Shown here: positions 23,221 to 36,306 of the stretch, one piece after another | Layout: each line of letters opens with the position of its first letter | How positions within the stretch are numbered: position 1 is the first letter of the stretch | Assembly (NCBI GenBank): GCA_018398765.1 | Contig: JAHBMJ010000399.1 | Span: 62,501 to 126,500, forward strand | Length of the DNA: 64,000 nt | DNA from: Chromera velia | Lineage: Eukaryota; Sar; Chromeraceae | Reading direction: 5' to 3' | Translations under genes and position numbers: made by a program | The notes under the pieces: model-generated | Database searches by the model: none | What the model was told of the DNA's origin: nothing | What the model saw: only the letters and a program-made list of their open reading frames with translations

Positions 23221-24375
23221 GAGGACAATCAACCTCTCCAACTCTCAGTCTTGATGAGTCCTCACCTCCAATGAACTCTGATCGACTCAACCTCTTTAAG
23301 ATCGGATCCATCCCTTCCTGTATATATGAATACATGCACTACAAAGAAGAAACACAGTAGAGATGCCTAAATGTATAGAAAGAATCCAGACAAGAGGTCA
23401 GGCATGGAAGGCCTCCTGGCGATACTTCAGATCGAAATAGTCGATCCCGGGTCTCGTCTGGGCTAGCTGGAGCCCTTGGCTACGTGGCTCCCACCCTCAC
23501 ATGATCTTCCTGGAGGATAGACGTGCGCTAAAGCTCTTAAAGACTTCAGACTCAGACTTCTAGAGTAACAAGCAAACCTGATAGAATGATTGACCTTCAT
23601 ACACTTATAGAACCTTCTAGCTCTCACCTCTTTGGAGTTAGATGGTGCCTACGTCCTCTCTCATAGCGTGAGAGTAGATCATAACAAAGTTAGGATTGAA
23701 GCCATAAACTGCTGCAGGGCCTTTAGGGCTCTGGTAAACTCTCGTGAACCATACATGGGCACACAGTGTTTGTTTTAGCATTTCACGCAACAAAAAGAAC
23801 AACCTGACACTAACTTTCAAGATTGATGTTTTAAAACACTCCGTTGATATCCTAGGCCATGCACTCCATTTAAAAAAAAAAAAGTTTCCGATCTTTTTTT
23901 TCTTTTTTTATTTATCAACCAAAACAGATATAGTTTTTACGCAACATCCCATGCAACACTCTTACAACACAGTGACTTGAACAACAGTTGTTTGTCTCCA
24001 TGTTGACTGTCATAAAAAAAAAAATCATTAAAAAAAAAGTTTTTCAGAAACTTTTTCCAACTTTTTCCGTATTTTCCGTCGAATTTCCGATCTTTTATTT
24101 TTTTTATGTAGTATACACTGCACAGCCTATATAGCTACTACTGCTTTTTAGAGACAGATGGTCTAGATCCAATATATAGCAGCATATTATAGCTTATCTA
24201 AACTAGCTGATAAACTAAGTCTGATCTGTAAAGTTATATTTATAAAAAGGTCTGCGAGAGACCTCGAGAGACTTTAACTTCAAGTTGACGATGGTTTTTA
24301 AATTTTATCTTCAATACATCTGAAATTTGGACTCTGATCGTTCATCCACTATCAGATAGAACTACGAGGGGAGAA

Positions 24376-24660
24376 AAAGACCTAGCAAGGAGACATGTGA
24401 GGGCTGCAGAGGAGAGTGAGACCTGGAACATACCCTGAATTGTAAGGTGGGAGAGTTTGTTACCCTGCATCACAATGATGTTAATGCTACCTGGGCTGGG
24501 CTAGCAGCCGAGGCCTATCCAGCGGGGGCAGTGAATGGTCGCGAACCCATCTGGTCCCATCATCAAGTAGCCCATCATCCGGGAGGAAGAGGATGTGCCG
24601 GGGTGCCTGGGGCTGAAAAAGGACTTCCAGGTGCGCAAGCACAAGTAACAAACTCTCCAG
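24376..24660 (+). pseudogene. Relic of a LINE-like retroelement (C-terminal Cys/His segment)
   Basis: One frame reads TCEGCRGE, then DLEHTLNCKVGEFVTLHHND and NATWAGLAAEAYPAGAVNG with EPI. This matches the conserved C-x2-C...EHAL-x-C-K-x-G-x-V-x-L-RHN pattern found after the reverse transcriptase in some non-LTR-type elements. The reading frame is interrupted and there is no recognisable reverse transcriptase upstream, so it is an old 5'-truncated fragment in AT-rich DNA. Confidence 0.55.
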
Positions 24661-25849
24661 TCATTCCAAGAAAGGCAAATCCAGTTCCAAAAAAATGAAA
24701 ACAGTACTGCTTGCGGTATTAGGAGTTACTTCTGCACAAATAAAAGCATAAAGGCTGGAGACCAAGACAAACACGTTGGACTACAAAGGTTCCTACAAAA
24801 AAATAGATACTATAGACGGTCTTAGTGTATATTTTATGATTTAGAGGGTTTGAAGACCGAACCGTTGCTGGAATGTTGCTGAAAGCTAGGTCAACGTAAA
24901 AAAATGAGCAGCAAGCTAGGCAGCAAGTCGCCAAGTGGCAAGCTTTTTAAGGCCTGTCGCCGGTATAGGCGGCAGCGCGACGAGGCGGCAGCGCAACGAC
25001 AGCTACCAACACCGCGGTGCTTCCAGGCTATGACGCATGCAACGACCTCGATTCGCATAGATCTTTGCAATACTAGCGCGCATGCATGTTGTAATATTTG
25101 ACGTGAAAGTGTCTTAGGCTCTCCTCTACTCTATGAACGTTGGTTTTACGTCGTTGGATTAGTAACTGGCTGGTTATCAGTGTCTGCTATCTTGTAAATC
25201 AAGTTGTGATCTTGGATCGATTCTTTTACATCATATCTGCCCCTTCTTTTCCAAACTTAGACTTCCAAACTTGGACTAGTAAACGCTAGTAAGCGCTAAA
25301 TATTAGTGAATCTGTAAGATAATTTCATATAAAATCATTGTTACTAACTATTACTAATATAGTTGTTAAGTTAAACTTAGTTTTAATTGATTGAAATTAA
25401 AGATTTAAACGGAATTAAATAACTTTAGTTTTAAATTAGGCCGCTTCAGCCGTGGCTGAGGCGGCCGAAGGCCACCTCGGCCGGCGATTTGATCCATCAT
25501 GCCAGGTCAATTCTTACCAACGTCAGGGGGTAGTGAAAGACTAGCATGCATGCATGGGCTAGGGTGCACCCCGCTTCACTTTCCAGGGCTATCTGACGCT
25601 TATCAGAAAAATGAAAACGACTGCAAATGATGATTGAGTATGATCGAGGTTTTAACTGCAAGTGACTTTTGATCGACGGATGATTGAGGTTTTTGTTATG
25701 CATGCCGCGTGCCCAAATATTAATGAAAGCGCCAGATCTAGCAAATGACTTTTATTATTCTTATGTTAACAATTTATCTAGGGCTCAAAAAACTTATCTA
25801 TGACTATCTATGACTCACTAGATAGCTAAGGACATCTCTTTCCTTGTCG

Positions 25850-26180
25850 TGTGTTTGATTGAGAAAAAGAGGGAGAGAAAGAGGTCGGTGTCCTATCTCC
25901 TGTAACGCGCCCTGTTTGCCTGTTTGACTGAGAAACTTTGAATAAGAGAAAGAGAGAGAGGAAAGAGGTCGGTGTTCCTTAACTTCCTTCTCTTGTTTGT
26001 CTCTCCAACTAAAAAAAAAAGGGAAAGAGAGGGGTTGGTCTTCCTTGAGTCCCTTCTCTTATTTACCTGTCTGACCGCCAGCGAGAAAGAGAGGGAGAGA
26101 GAGAGATCGGTGTTGGATGTCTGAGTATCCTTTTTCTTGTTTGGCTGTTTCACGGAGAAAAAGATGTAGAAAGAAGAGTC
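25850..26180. repeat. Degenerate tandem repeat, about 80-bp unit, four copies
   Basis: Units share a purine block (GAGAAAGAGAGGG), then GGTCGGTGTTCCTT, then CTTCTCTTGTTTGTCTG. On the minus strand the open frame shows a recurring pattern VKQ/VRQ-NKR-TN-LSLSF. The copies are well diverged, so this is an old array. Whether it was ever coding is unclear. Confidence 0.6.
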
Positions 26181-26879
26181 CATCTCAATTTTTTCTGTTA
26201 TTAAGACTTTTGTTTATCTTCGATCTTCAATCATCATCCTGGCTGTCTTAGTGTCTCCCTCTTATATACTCTCATATGGATCGGATCAACGCTTTATATT
26301 AATTGCATATAATCGCATCGATACAACGACTCTAGCAACGACCTCGGTTTGCTAGTTGCTAATTATGTATGAGTATATATGTAGGTACATATGAGTTCAC
26401 TTATGATTTTATAGTTGCTTTTTAAAGTTCACTTTTACAGATACCTAGGGCACTACTTAAATCACTCTCACTATCACTATACCTACTAGTATAGTAGTAA
26501 ATTCTAATTATAGATAAACTTTATTCAACTTTAAATTTTTAGAGAACACGCTTAAACAATTTATAAATTGTAGTTTAGACTAGAGCTTAAATTGCTGGAT
26601 AAATGGCTTTCCACAAAAGATAATAAACAAAGTTTCACAAACAGTAGGTTTGAGTTGCAAAAGTTTGCGTTGACTCTTTATAGAAGGGAATCAGCAGCAA
26701 CAGTGACAGCAGCAGCGCTGCACAGTGAGTAGACGGAGGAGAGAATGAAAACTTTGAGAGAAGAAGGGAAAGAGACAGACAGACCCGCTCGCCCATCCCA
26801 CCCCCATACCTCGATTGAGGAAAATCCTCGTCCCTCATTTGGTTTTCATAGCCTTCATGAATTGATTCGTTCGTTCGGC

Positions 26880-27215
26880 CAACCGACCCCCCAAACAACC
26901 GTCAGCCCTTCTGCCCGAGCAGACAGGAAGCGACAAACAAAGAACGGAAGAGAAGAAGGAAAGCGTTGCTTCGTTTTTATTTTTGCGCTTTTCCACGACC
27001 AACCGTGGGCTCACTGGGCTGGCTCTGGACCGTGCACCTTTGTGGGGGAGCGAAGCACACCATGCTCCGATATCGACTTGCGTCTGGTTGGGTGGGTGGA
27101 AGTGGGTGGGCGCTTCGGATTAAACGAATGGCCAACTGTTGCCAGATGCCATCATGCAATTCGTTCTCCTGGTCAATGTCGCAGCTGACAGTAACATCAC
27201 GAAACTTGTCGGGCA

Positions 27216-27249
<34 letters not shown>

Positions 27250-27420
27250 CACACACACTCGATCATACACAGACTCATACACAGACTCGCAAACACACAC
27301 ACACGCTCACGCGCGCGCGCGCGTAGTCAGCCCTTCTGCCCGAGCAGAAAGGAAGCGACGAACAGAGAATTGAAGAGAAGAAGGAAAGTGTTGTTTCGTT
27401 TTTGTCTTTGTGCTTTTCTT
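26880..27420. repeat. Direct duplication of about 95 bp, 430 bp apart
   Basis: 26897-26995 and 27324-27420 share CAGCCCTTCTGCCCGAGCAG followed by a GAAG-rich and then a T-rich block, with scattered differences. The interval contains a CA microsatellite (27218-27305) and a minus-strand frame, KFRDVTVSCDIDQENELHDG, of uncertain coding status. Confidence 0.75.
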
Positions 27421-28307
27421 CCTCCACGCCAGCGCCCAAAGTCCCTCTTATCTCCCTTCCTTCTGTTTTGATCTCCCAAAGATTCTGAACGGTCTCCTCA
27501 TTTTCTTCCACCTTCCCCCTCCGTGCCGCGCATACACCCTCATGATCCCTCATGCATGCATGCAATGACTCTAAAGACTAAACGGGGATCACCGTCTCAT
27601 CAATCACCCTTTGAACCTTCCATCTTCGCTCCCGCCATCTTTCTTAAAGAAAGTTTGAGGCAAGATGATGCAGCAAAGAAAGAGAAATTCATAGGAAAGC
27701 AAGTTGCTCTTTGCTTTTCCCTTTTCTTAAATTCGTGAATTAATATCCTCCCTACCGTCTCCAAGTCGATCTGTCTCCTCGAACCCAAAGCCAGCGGGCT
27801 CACCTCCTTCCTGGGTGGGCCCCACTTTTGTTAATTCTACAGATTGTCTGATCGATCAATCGATCGATCGACCCGGTATTTCTGGCCCACACAGCGTCTA
27901 CTCTTCTTCTCATTAATGCCTGCCCTTTCTTTGATTGTTCGGTGCGTCTTCGGAATAATTCAGTTGATCGATCGATCTGTGTACGTACAGACTCTCCGGC
28001 ATCCGCTTTTTTTGTTGGTCAACTGGCGCTTGAATGTGTTCTTTACATCGTTCTTCCATGATTCCATTTTGGGGGGGCTTTCAACAAAAGAGAAAGAACG
28101 AGTGGGACAGAATATAACAGACGACGGAAGTTGTATGACAGATAGAAACAGTCTAGCGAAACAGTGCAGCAATTATAGAGATCGAGAAATGGAAAGGTCA
28201 TCAGAAGCTATCTCTGTGTTTCATTGTTTCTTCCTCACCCTGCCATCTCCTTCGTCTTCCTCTGCGGACTGATCGAAAAGGGTCCCCATCCCCCCCCGGT
28301 GCCCCTC
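27421..28307. other. Intergenic, downstream of the coiled-coil gene
   Basis: No supported coding. It contains CATGCATGCATGC at 27551 and two GATCGATC clusters (27850-27873, 27964-27978). It lies 3' of the minus-strand coiled-coil gene, so part of it should be that gene's 3' UTR and terminator. Confidence 0.5.
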
Positions 28308-31300
28308 CTACATGATAATCCTTCCCGATATCTCCCCGTTTGATCCCAACTCCTCAAAGCGCTGTCTGTACATGTTCAGCTCAGCCGTCTGGTCTTCCAA
28401 CAGCTGGGCCTGGTCTTCAAGCAGTCCTCTCAAAGCAGAAACCAGCTGCATGCTCAAACTCATGCAAACGACCAGAGCAATACCAGAGCATAAATGAGCA
28501 TTCAAAGTATATCAATCACCTCTTTTGCAAACAAATGTAGCGCCTACTACCTCCACGCCTCTCCCATCCGCCCATCTCTTGCTGTCTGTCCAGTTGCGTG
28601 TCCATCAAGTCGTCCGACACCTGGTTTGAGAAGCTTCTTTTTCGTTCTCTTTCCGCTTCTTGCACTTTGTCTTTTCTCTCTTTGGCATTCCGAAAGCGAA
28701 AACTTTGTTGCATCTGCCTGCTTGCCTGCTTATCACAAAAGGATTCAAATGTGTTTCTTTCATCAACTTAAAACTCAATTTGTCTTTGCGTTGAACTTCC
28801 GACGGTGTTCTTTTTTTTTTCTGTGAAAAAAGGGGGGGCAAGAAAAAGATCGAAGAAAAAAAGTGAATCTATTGACTGACCCCTACTTTTTCCTCGAAGT
28901 GGCGGTCCCTTTCGGAGAGTCGCTTCTTTAACAATGCTACGTGGGCATCTCTCTGCAAGGCTTGCTGACTATAAGTTTGAACCTGTCTGTGAAGCCCCCG
29001 GTTGTCTGCAAAGGCCTGCAGAATCTGTACCTCGCGTTCCTGCACTTCGTTTTCCACTTCTGGTTTTGCCGCCCTCAGGGTTCCTTCGGTTTCCTCCCTC
29101 TGTGCTTTGAAGCGCTCCCACTCTTGACGGAGAGTCTCTACTGTCTCTCTCTCGCACTCCAACTGCTCTTCCAAGTCTCGTTTCATCACAGCAAAAGAGC
29201 GGGAGGACTTTGATTCTTGCTGCTGAAGACGGCTGATTTCGGCTTCCTTTTCTTTTGCAGTAGAGAGGGCTGCCTGCTGCATTTCCGCAATTTTATTTTC
29301 GAGGCATTCTCTGTTTTGGAGCAGTCGGTGCTCTGCGGTCTGATATTGGGCATTCTTGTGCTCTGCTGCTGAGAGGCAAATTTGGAGATCCTCTTTTTTC
29401 TGTCTTTCCTTCTCAACGGCCGTCATCGGCTCTTCCTTCTCCTTCTGCAGGGTTGCTAGAGCTTGCTGCTTTTCTGCTTTTAGAAGCTGTTGCTTTGCGT
29501 AAAGAGACTCACAGAGGTACCCTGCTCCCTCCTTTTCCTTCTTCCACCTTTCTCTGTGTTCGTGCAGAACGTCCACCCTCTCCCTCTCCAACTCCAACTG
29601 CTCCTCCAACTGCCGCATTTTCTCCTCCAAGTCTTGCTGCAGGCAGCGGGGCAAATCCAAAAAAGAGAGAGATGACAACAACGATAAGGGCATGCACACG
29701 AAAACAAAACTCTCTACTCCAGATCTGAAAAAGAAGGGACTAAAACAACGAATTCCCCTAAATGCATGGGGAGAGGAGGACATTGATGGGAGAGGCGAAT
29801 AGACAAGAAAGGACAAGAAAGAAAGATGAACAAAACGCGAGGCCCAATCAAGCAGAGCAACAGATGAGGAAGAATAAACAGACACTCACCTTGCACTCTG
29901 AAACTTTCGTTTCTTTGAAGCCTCCGTGCGTACTGCTTCCCCCTTCATCTCCTGGAGGCTGAAGTGCCCCATTTAGTGACAGTGCGGCTGTTTGAATGAC
30001 CTGAGGCTCCGACTGAGCGGCAGGTTCTTTCAAATTGCCGTCAAATCTTGGCGGAGTGCCTGGAGAGTCCGGATGAACTTGACGGCAGGCACCGATGACT
30101 TCTGCGTTCTTCTGAGACTCCTCAGAGGAGCTTTGTGCTTCTTCCCGACTTCCCTCTGTGTGTGTACCTTGCGAGCAAGAAGATGCTCTTTCCCGTTCTG
30201 ATGAAAATGAGAGGCAGGACAGGGGCTGGGGACCCCCTCCTGCTTTGTTGTCATGCTCTGCCGTCTCCCGTCCTGTGATTTCATTAAGAAAATCCCTGTT
30301 TATTGCTGCTACTGCGTAAGCAGATTTTGATTCATTTTGCTGGAAAGTGCCGACTTCAGCAATGGGAAAGAGGGGGTGGGAAACGCTCGGTGTGCCTCTG
30401 CCACGTCTCCAAAGATGCTGGCAGTGCCTCTCTGCCCTGAGAAGCTCACGTTCTGCGTACAAAACCTCGTACTCTTTCTTCCACCTTTCTCTGTCTTCAC
30501 ACAGAACTTCCGCCCTCTCCCTCTCCAACTCCAACTGCTCCTCTAGCTGCTGCATTTTGTCCTCTAAGTCAAGACGGTTGGAAGACACCGTGACGGATTC
30601 TTGCTCCCGGAGACAAGAGACGTCAGCAATCATGGGAGGGCATGAGAGGGGGGCGGAAACAGGTGAAGGCGCTGCAAGTGTGGCGGGTCTCGGGCATTGA
30701 ACGTCAGCTGTCTCACTCTCTTCTTTTTCGGGCTCCCAAGGGTCGTCTGAGTTGTTCACCCATCCACCCTCTTCAGGGGTGCAGGAAGACCAATCAGATA
30801 CCACTTCCCCCTCCTCCTTCGTCCAGTGGACCTCTCTTTTTTCCGTCCACGCGACAATGTCTTGAAACAACAACTCTGCACTCTCCCTTTGTTCTGGATG
30901 TTTGAATAACTAATATTGTAAAATCGAGGGGATGCTTCCTTCGTGTGCTGATAGAAGGCAGAAGGCATCCAATTCCGTCACTTTGATCAATGCCATAACC
31001 TGCCTGATCTTGGGCTTCAACTCAAAGCCCTGCTTTCTTTCACTGACAGCAGGACGGTCGGAAGACTCGGCATCTTCCTGTTGAAGACGAGAAACGTCAG
31101 CAATGGGAGGGCTTGGCAGGGAGGCTGCGCTTTGTGTAGTCACTGCGCCTGTGCCGGGTCTCAGGGGCTCGTCTGTCTCCTTGTCTCCTTCAAGGTGGAG
31201 AGATGGCAACGAATGCTCAGAGAGTCGACGGGCGGGACTTTCTCCACCGACCCTCAGTGGGGACTCGGAGGAGCTCACGGTGGGAGAGATCTCGGCTTCA

Positions 31301-31548
31301 GCAGCAGCGGGCAGGGGGGTATCAGACTGAGTTGGTACAGTACCTGTGCTCTCCCTCCTGCAGAGAAGAGGAGACATGTAAGAATGAAGAAAGAACCGAG
31401 TGCTGCAAGGAAAGATAGACAGAAAAACGCCGAAGAAGCACGATGCACGAGAGAGCATGGACAGACCCGCGCACACAGTTAGGCTTGATATGCCCATGAC
31501 ACACACGCGCACACACGCACAAATGCTCACTCTCTCCCCCCCCCCACN

Positions 31549-31586
<38 letters not shown>

Positions 31587-32067
31587 TCCTAGGGAAGACC
31601 ACTGGCCGTCCCACTTAAGGTCGACTTGCTACTGCCAAGTGATTCGGATGGACGAAAACAGCAGCAGGGTCAGCGAGCACTGACCGAGTCATCGGGAGCG
31701 CCCGTCCACTCTCTCTTGTGTTCGCCGTGAACACCTCAACGTCTTCTTCGACAGACTTTCGGAGGGCGTCCAGTGCGGTGAAGAATTCCCGCATGTTAAA
31801 GTTCTGATACCACTCTAACGTGAGGCCCTGCAAGTTGTCCTCAAATTGCATTAGAGCTGCAATCGGGGCTGGTAGTGGAGAAGGAAGTTCAATCCCGAAA
31901 GTTCTCGCTCTCTCTCTCACATCTTTGATCAATTGGAGAATCTCTGGGATCTCTCTCTGGTACAAATACTGCAGATGCTTCCTGCGTAGCGTTAGAGACC
32001 TCTCTTGCTGCTCTTCTGCGGCTGTCCTGAAGGAACCAGCAACAACCGAATGGCGGGCGTCTGCCAT
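28308..32067 (-). CDS. Coiled-coil protein, 893 aa, six exons, function unknown
   Basis: Minus-strand exons 32067-31685, 31357-31044, 30893-29890, 29636-28887, 28713-28621 and 28445-28308 join in phase (2, 1, 0, 0, 0) to 894 codons with a TAG stop. The ATG at 32067 starts MADARHSVVAGSF. Exon 1 encodes a helical region with no recognised domain. Exons 3 and 4 each contain the coiled-coil module LEDKMQQLEEQLELERER / LEEKMRQLEEQLELERER followed by the shared segment DRERWKKE / HRERWKKE. Exons 2 and 3 share a module of the form PPIADVSRLQ / PPMIADVSCL, so the gene grew by internal duplication. Exon 4 is almost all coiled coil (250 aa). A structural or cytoskeletal role is plausible but not shown. 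The exon 2/3 junction is the least certain. The first intron contains the only ambiguous base of the window (31548). Confidence 0.78.
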
Positions 32068-32546
32068 GCTGTCCTGGAACGTTCTATGTACCTCCAGACC
32101 CGAGGTTTTAAAGGTAGTCTGAAGAGTGGTATATAATCCGTGAGTGGAAGGTATTGTTATATATATATATGTGTTGTTTCGTGAATTCCAACATGTTTCT
32201 GGTAGTCAGCGTTTCGTAATTTTGACTCAACAGACAAAGTGGCATACGGTACTCCACGTGTCAAGCAACATGAATGAGAATTGACGAGTGTCATGCAGTC
32301 AGATGTCAATCACGTCATTGAATGAAAGCTGCATGCATGCATATGTCATGGGCTCATATTGGGCTCATGCAGGGATCGTTTCGTAAGCTATAGTGCATGC
32401 CCCCCGCTTCGCTTTCCGCGGGGCCATCCTGTATGCATGCATGCTTTTTGCATGCATGCATGGCGCCGCGCGCGTCCCCCGTGGCCGCGCGCGGATCGAG
32501 ATGGATCGAGACTCCATGCATGCATGGAGACTAGTAAGTGCACTAG
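32068..32546. promoter_or_regulatory. 5' flank of the coiled-coil gene with TGCATGCA motifs
   Basis: 32155-32172 is a (TA)n run. Several GCATGCATGC clusters follow at 32328-32345, 32432-32465 and 32513-32527. By position it includes the promoter of the minus-strand gene starting at 32067. The motif resembles TGCATGCA sites bound by AP2-type factors in apicomplexans. Confidence 0.4.
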
Positions 32547-33403
32547 CCTGGCCTGTCAAAAAAGTGAGCTGGTGAAGATCACCAGGCCCATCAAATATCC
32601 CTGGCCTGTCAAAAAATTTCTTGAGGGTTCGTGGATGCATAGCACGTCCCAGCATACCGGCCGTTAGTCCCGTTAAAATAGCGTGTACATGGCCTGTCAA
32701 AATAGTCTGGCGCAGGCTGGTTAGTAAGCTCGGCTAGCAGGCTCACCAAAAATCCCTGGCCTGTCAAACATTTATAACCCGTCAAATATCCCCAGCCAGA
32801 TAATTTCAATTCCAAGGCACTCACCTTTTTCGCGGGCGTGAGTCATATGGCGCGGCGCGCGCAAGGCACTCACCCCGAGGGAGTCACCCGTATAGCGTTT
32901 GGTTAATTTTTCGCTTGCGGAACCATTTTTGACCGTAGTCTTTCCGGGGCTGGTCACGCGTGGTTAGGGCACAGGATTTGTATCTAAAAAAACGTATGCA
33001 GGCGCGTGTGGCTTAAAAAAAAAGGCTCGCTGGGTTAAGTATAGTAGACTAGCCTGGCCTGTCAAAAAAGTGAGCTGGTCAAGATCACCAGGCCCGTGAA
33101 ATATCCCTGGCCCGTCAAAATAGCCTGGCTCGTTAAAAATCCCTGGCCCGTCAAACATTTATGCCAATTTTATAGCCCGTCAAATATCCCCAGCCGGATA
33201 ATTTCAATTCCAAGGCACTCACCTTTTTCGCGGGCGCGAGTCATATGGCGTGGTGTGCGCAAGGCACTCACCCCGAGGGAGTCACCCATAGCGTTTGGTT
33301 AATTTTGCCTGGTCTGTCAAAAAAGTGAGTCGGTGAAGATCACCAGGCCTATCAAATATCTCTGACCTGTCAAAAAATTTCTTGAGGGTTCATGGATGCA
33401 TAG

Positions 33404-36306
33404 TATAAGACAATGAGGATGGTCGAGATGGACCGACGGAGAAGTATAGGAATCAAAAGTAAAGAGCTAGTCCTTAGTAGACAGACTAGAAACAGAAAGC
33501 CAAAGGATAATACTATGACCTGATGACCTGATATCCGAAGTCCGTACACATATACAAAAGTATGTCAATTGAAAGGACTAACCTGAGTAGTACTATAAAG
33601 AGGCTCAATCGATCGAGGCAGGATGGAATCAATACGCAGAGTGAAAGTCGATCGATCGATCTCGAGAGTCGATCGACTAATCGGCTCGCCATGCATCGAT
33701 GGGCCCTTTAAAAAATGCACATCTACCACTTCTTAATTGAATCGCTCCTTTCCTATTTGTTGATATACAAGTGTCATCCAGGCACTCATTATAATGCATG
33801 AAGTCGATCGCCAACAATACATGCACAACAGTTGCACAACATATCAAATGGTATGCGTAGATGGATCGATTGGTCCTTACGGCGACGCGTGCATGCGCGC
33901 GGACTGATGGCGTCACATGCACGCTACATCTCCAAATTAAACCTTCACAAGAATAATGCATGGACTCACATGCACCGACCAGAGACCAGAACAAATCAGA
34001 TGAGAATATGTACCGCGCATGTAAGGTGACAATGATTGGCGGCACATAACTGCATAAGGGTCGGCCCTATGCTTTTGTCTCCACACAATCTCACTGCTGC
34101 TCATGTAACCAGGACGTTCGTTCTAACAGATCACCCCTTTTGTGCACTGACGCTCTAGGGATTCGATCAGCAGAAGTGCAAACGACAAGAACGAAAGCAC
34201 ACGGGAAAAACGAATGAAAGCTCATTTACAAAGAGAGGAGACAAACGGAATGTAAGTCAGAAGAAACGTTATGAAAGAGATGAAACGATCAATCTTCAAA
34301 CGGAAGGCCTGAAATCAAGTAAGAGCAAGCAAACCAAAAATCAGATAAAATCAGATTAGGCATGTCTAATGACCGTGTGACCAATCTTGACCGATGACCG
34401 ATGACCAAAGATACAGAGACAGAAAGAGACTGAACGACCATGCATGCACTCAATTGTAAACTGAGTCTCATGTAACCAAAGAACCGATGACCAAAAAGCG
34501 AGTCTCTCCTTTCACAGATGGGAGGAGAGTAACAACAGAAACAGACCAGAGAACAGACCGATCTTCAAATCGGAGCCGTACCCCCAATCTAGCAGATCCA
34601 CTCCTTTGAAGTGCCGTAGTCGTCCGTGAAGGTAATCTTCTTTTCGTTCTTCACCTTGGCAGGGGAAGTAGAAGAAGAACCTGCGTGATGATCTTCGAGT
34701 GCATCTGCGCTTTTGGTGTTTCTGCACATATGTGCAAAATGGCCTCCCTTTCCACACGAGTTATACTGCTTGCCTCACGTAGGGTAGCGGTGTGAAGCCT
34801 GAGCTTCGAGACGGAATCCACAGTTGCGACACGTCTTCTCTCCTTGTTCAACTCTGTCAGCCGGGAACTTGTTCGGCTTGGTGGTGGATTTCATGGAGAG
34901 GCCGGCCATGGAAGAGAAGTTAAAAGTGTTGCCGATGACGATGGGGTTCTTGGTCTTGCCTGAGAGAGCCTCCACTCGGAAGAGACTCTTCATCGCATCC
35001 TGCAGGGCTGCCCAGGTGTCGCGGTCACCCATCAGGATGGCGACCTTCTCCTTCTTCTGGTCAGTGAGGGCGTTTATCAGGTAGACGGACTTGTCGGAGT
35101 CCGACATGGTCTGGCCAGCGGGGAAGGTGGCCTCGTACGCTGCCACAGCAGCAAAGAAGCGGTCAAAAAAGATCTTTGAGTCCTCGTCGTGTCGCTGTCG
35201 GATGTTGTGGATGACCCGCAAGGCGTCGACCCTCTGCTTCTTGATATCATCAAGGTAGAAGGCCTCCAAGTCCGTGAGAATCTCATCGAGGGCCTTCTGG
35301 TTCGCCGTCCAGTCGGGGACGACCCGCTCAACTCGCTACATGAACACAAGGTCAATGTTCTCCTCCCCCTTTGCTGCACCTACAGTTACGTCGAACGCTG
35401 ACTGCATATACATTTTCTTCAGGTCATCTTCTGTAGTGGTTGCTTGAAGAAGAACGACTGCTCTGCGGAAGCTTCTTTTCCACTTCTTAAAGTGCGTAAT
35501 ACCGAAGGCTTTGAAAAGGGGAACTGAAATGGAAGAGACAGTTGTCATCTTTCCAACCAGTCTGACACGTACTGATATAAGACAATGAGGATGGTCGAGA
35601 TAGACCGACGGAGAAGTATAGGAATCAAAAGCAAAGAGCTAGTCCTTAGCAGACAGACTAGAAACAGAAAGCCAAAGGATGATGCTGTGACCTGATGACC
35701 TGATGTCCGAAGTCCATACACATACACAAAAGTATGTCAATTGAAAGGACTAACCTGAGTAGTACCATAAAGAAGCTCAATCGATCGAGGCAGGATGGAA
35801 TCAATACACAGAGTGAAAGTCGATCGATCGATCTCGACAGTTGATCGACTAATCGGCTCGCCATGCATCGATGGGCCCTTTAAAAAATGCACATCTACCA
35901 CTTCTTAATTGAATCGCTCCTTTCCTATTTGTTGACATATAAGTGTCATCCAGGCACTCATTACAATGCATGAAGTCGATCGCCAACAACACATGTACAA
36001 CAGTTGCACAACATATCAAACGGTATGCGTGGATGGATCGATCGGTCCTTACGGCGACGCGTGCACGCACGCAGACTGATGGCGTCGCATGCACGCCACA
36101 TCTCCAAATTAAACCTTCACGAGAATAATGCATGGACTCACATGCACCGAGTCGGACCAGAGACCAGAACAAATCAGATGAGAATATATACCGCACATGC
36201 AAGGTGAATATGATTGGTGGTGCACAACTGCATAAGGGTCGGCCCTATGCTTTTGTCTCTACATAATCTCACTGCTGCTCATGTAACCAGGACGTTCGTT
36301 CTAACA
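33404..36306 (-). mobile_element. LTR retroelement with gag-like gene only, inserted in the tandem repeat
   Basis: Two direct repeats, 33404-34128 and 35576-36306 (725 and 731 bp), enclose a 1.4-kb interior read on the minus strand. The element is flanked by the 5-bp target duplication CATAG (33399-33403 and 36307-36311). A purine-rich tract lies just inside the downstream LTR, as expected for second-strand priming. The interior encodes a gag-like product with Cys/His knuckle motifs (CRNCG and CGKGGHFAHMC); no protease, reverse transcriptase or integrase is seen. It looks like a non-autonomous element. The gag region is broken in about two places. The LTRs differ at scattered sites, so it is not brand new. 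Confidence 0.9.
34651..35548 (-). pseudogene. gag-like region of the LTR element
   Basis: The amino-terminal part includes AFGITHFKKWKRSFRRA, then a helical capsid-like stretch, and the carboxy-terminal part has zinc-knuckle-like motifs. This order is typical of gag from Ty1/copia- or Ty3-type elements, but the family cannot be fixed without pol. It is a fossil with about two breaks. Confidence 0.7.

Larger units (their letters stand above)
23221..26740. other. AT-rich intergenic region
   Basis: Apart from the relic at 24376 no gene is supported. 25440-25490 holds a GGCCG-rich, partly self-complementary block. 25850-26180 is a degenerate tandem repeat listed separately. Poly-A and poly-T runs of 10-12 occur near 23870-24100. 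Confidence 0.5.

Noticed and set aside
27000-27200. Minus-strand exon candidate (KFRDVTVSCDIDQENE)
   Set aside because: Reads plausibly, but no in-phase partner exon was found on either side; kept only as a remark.
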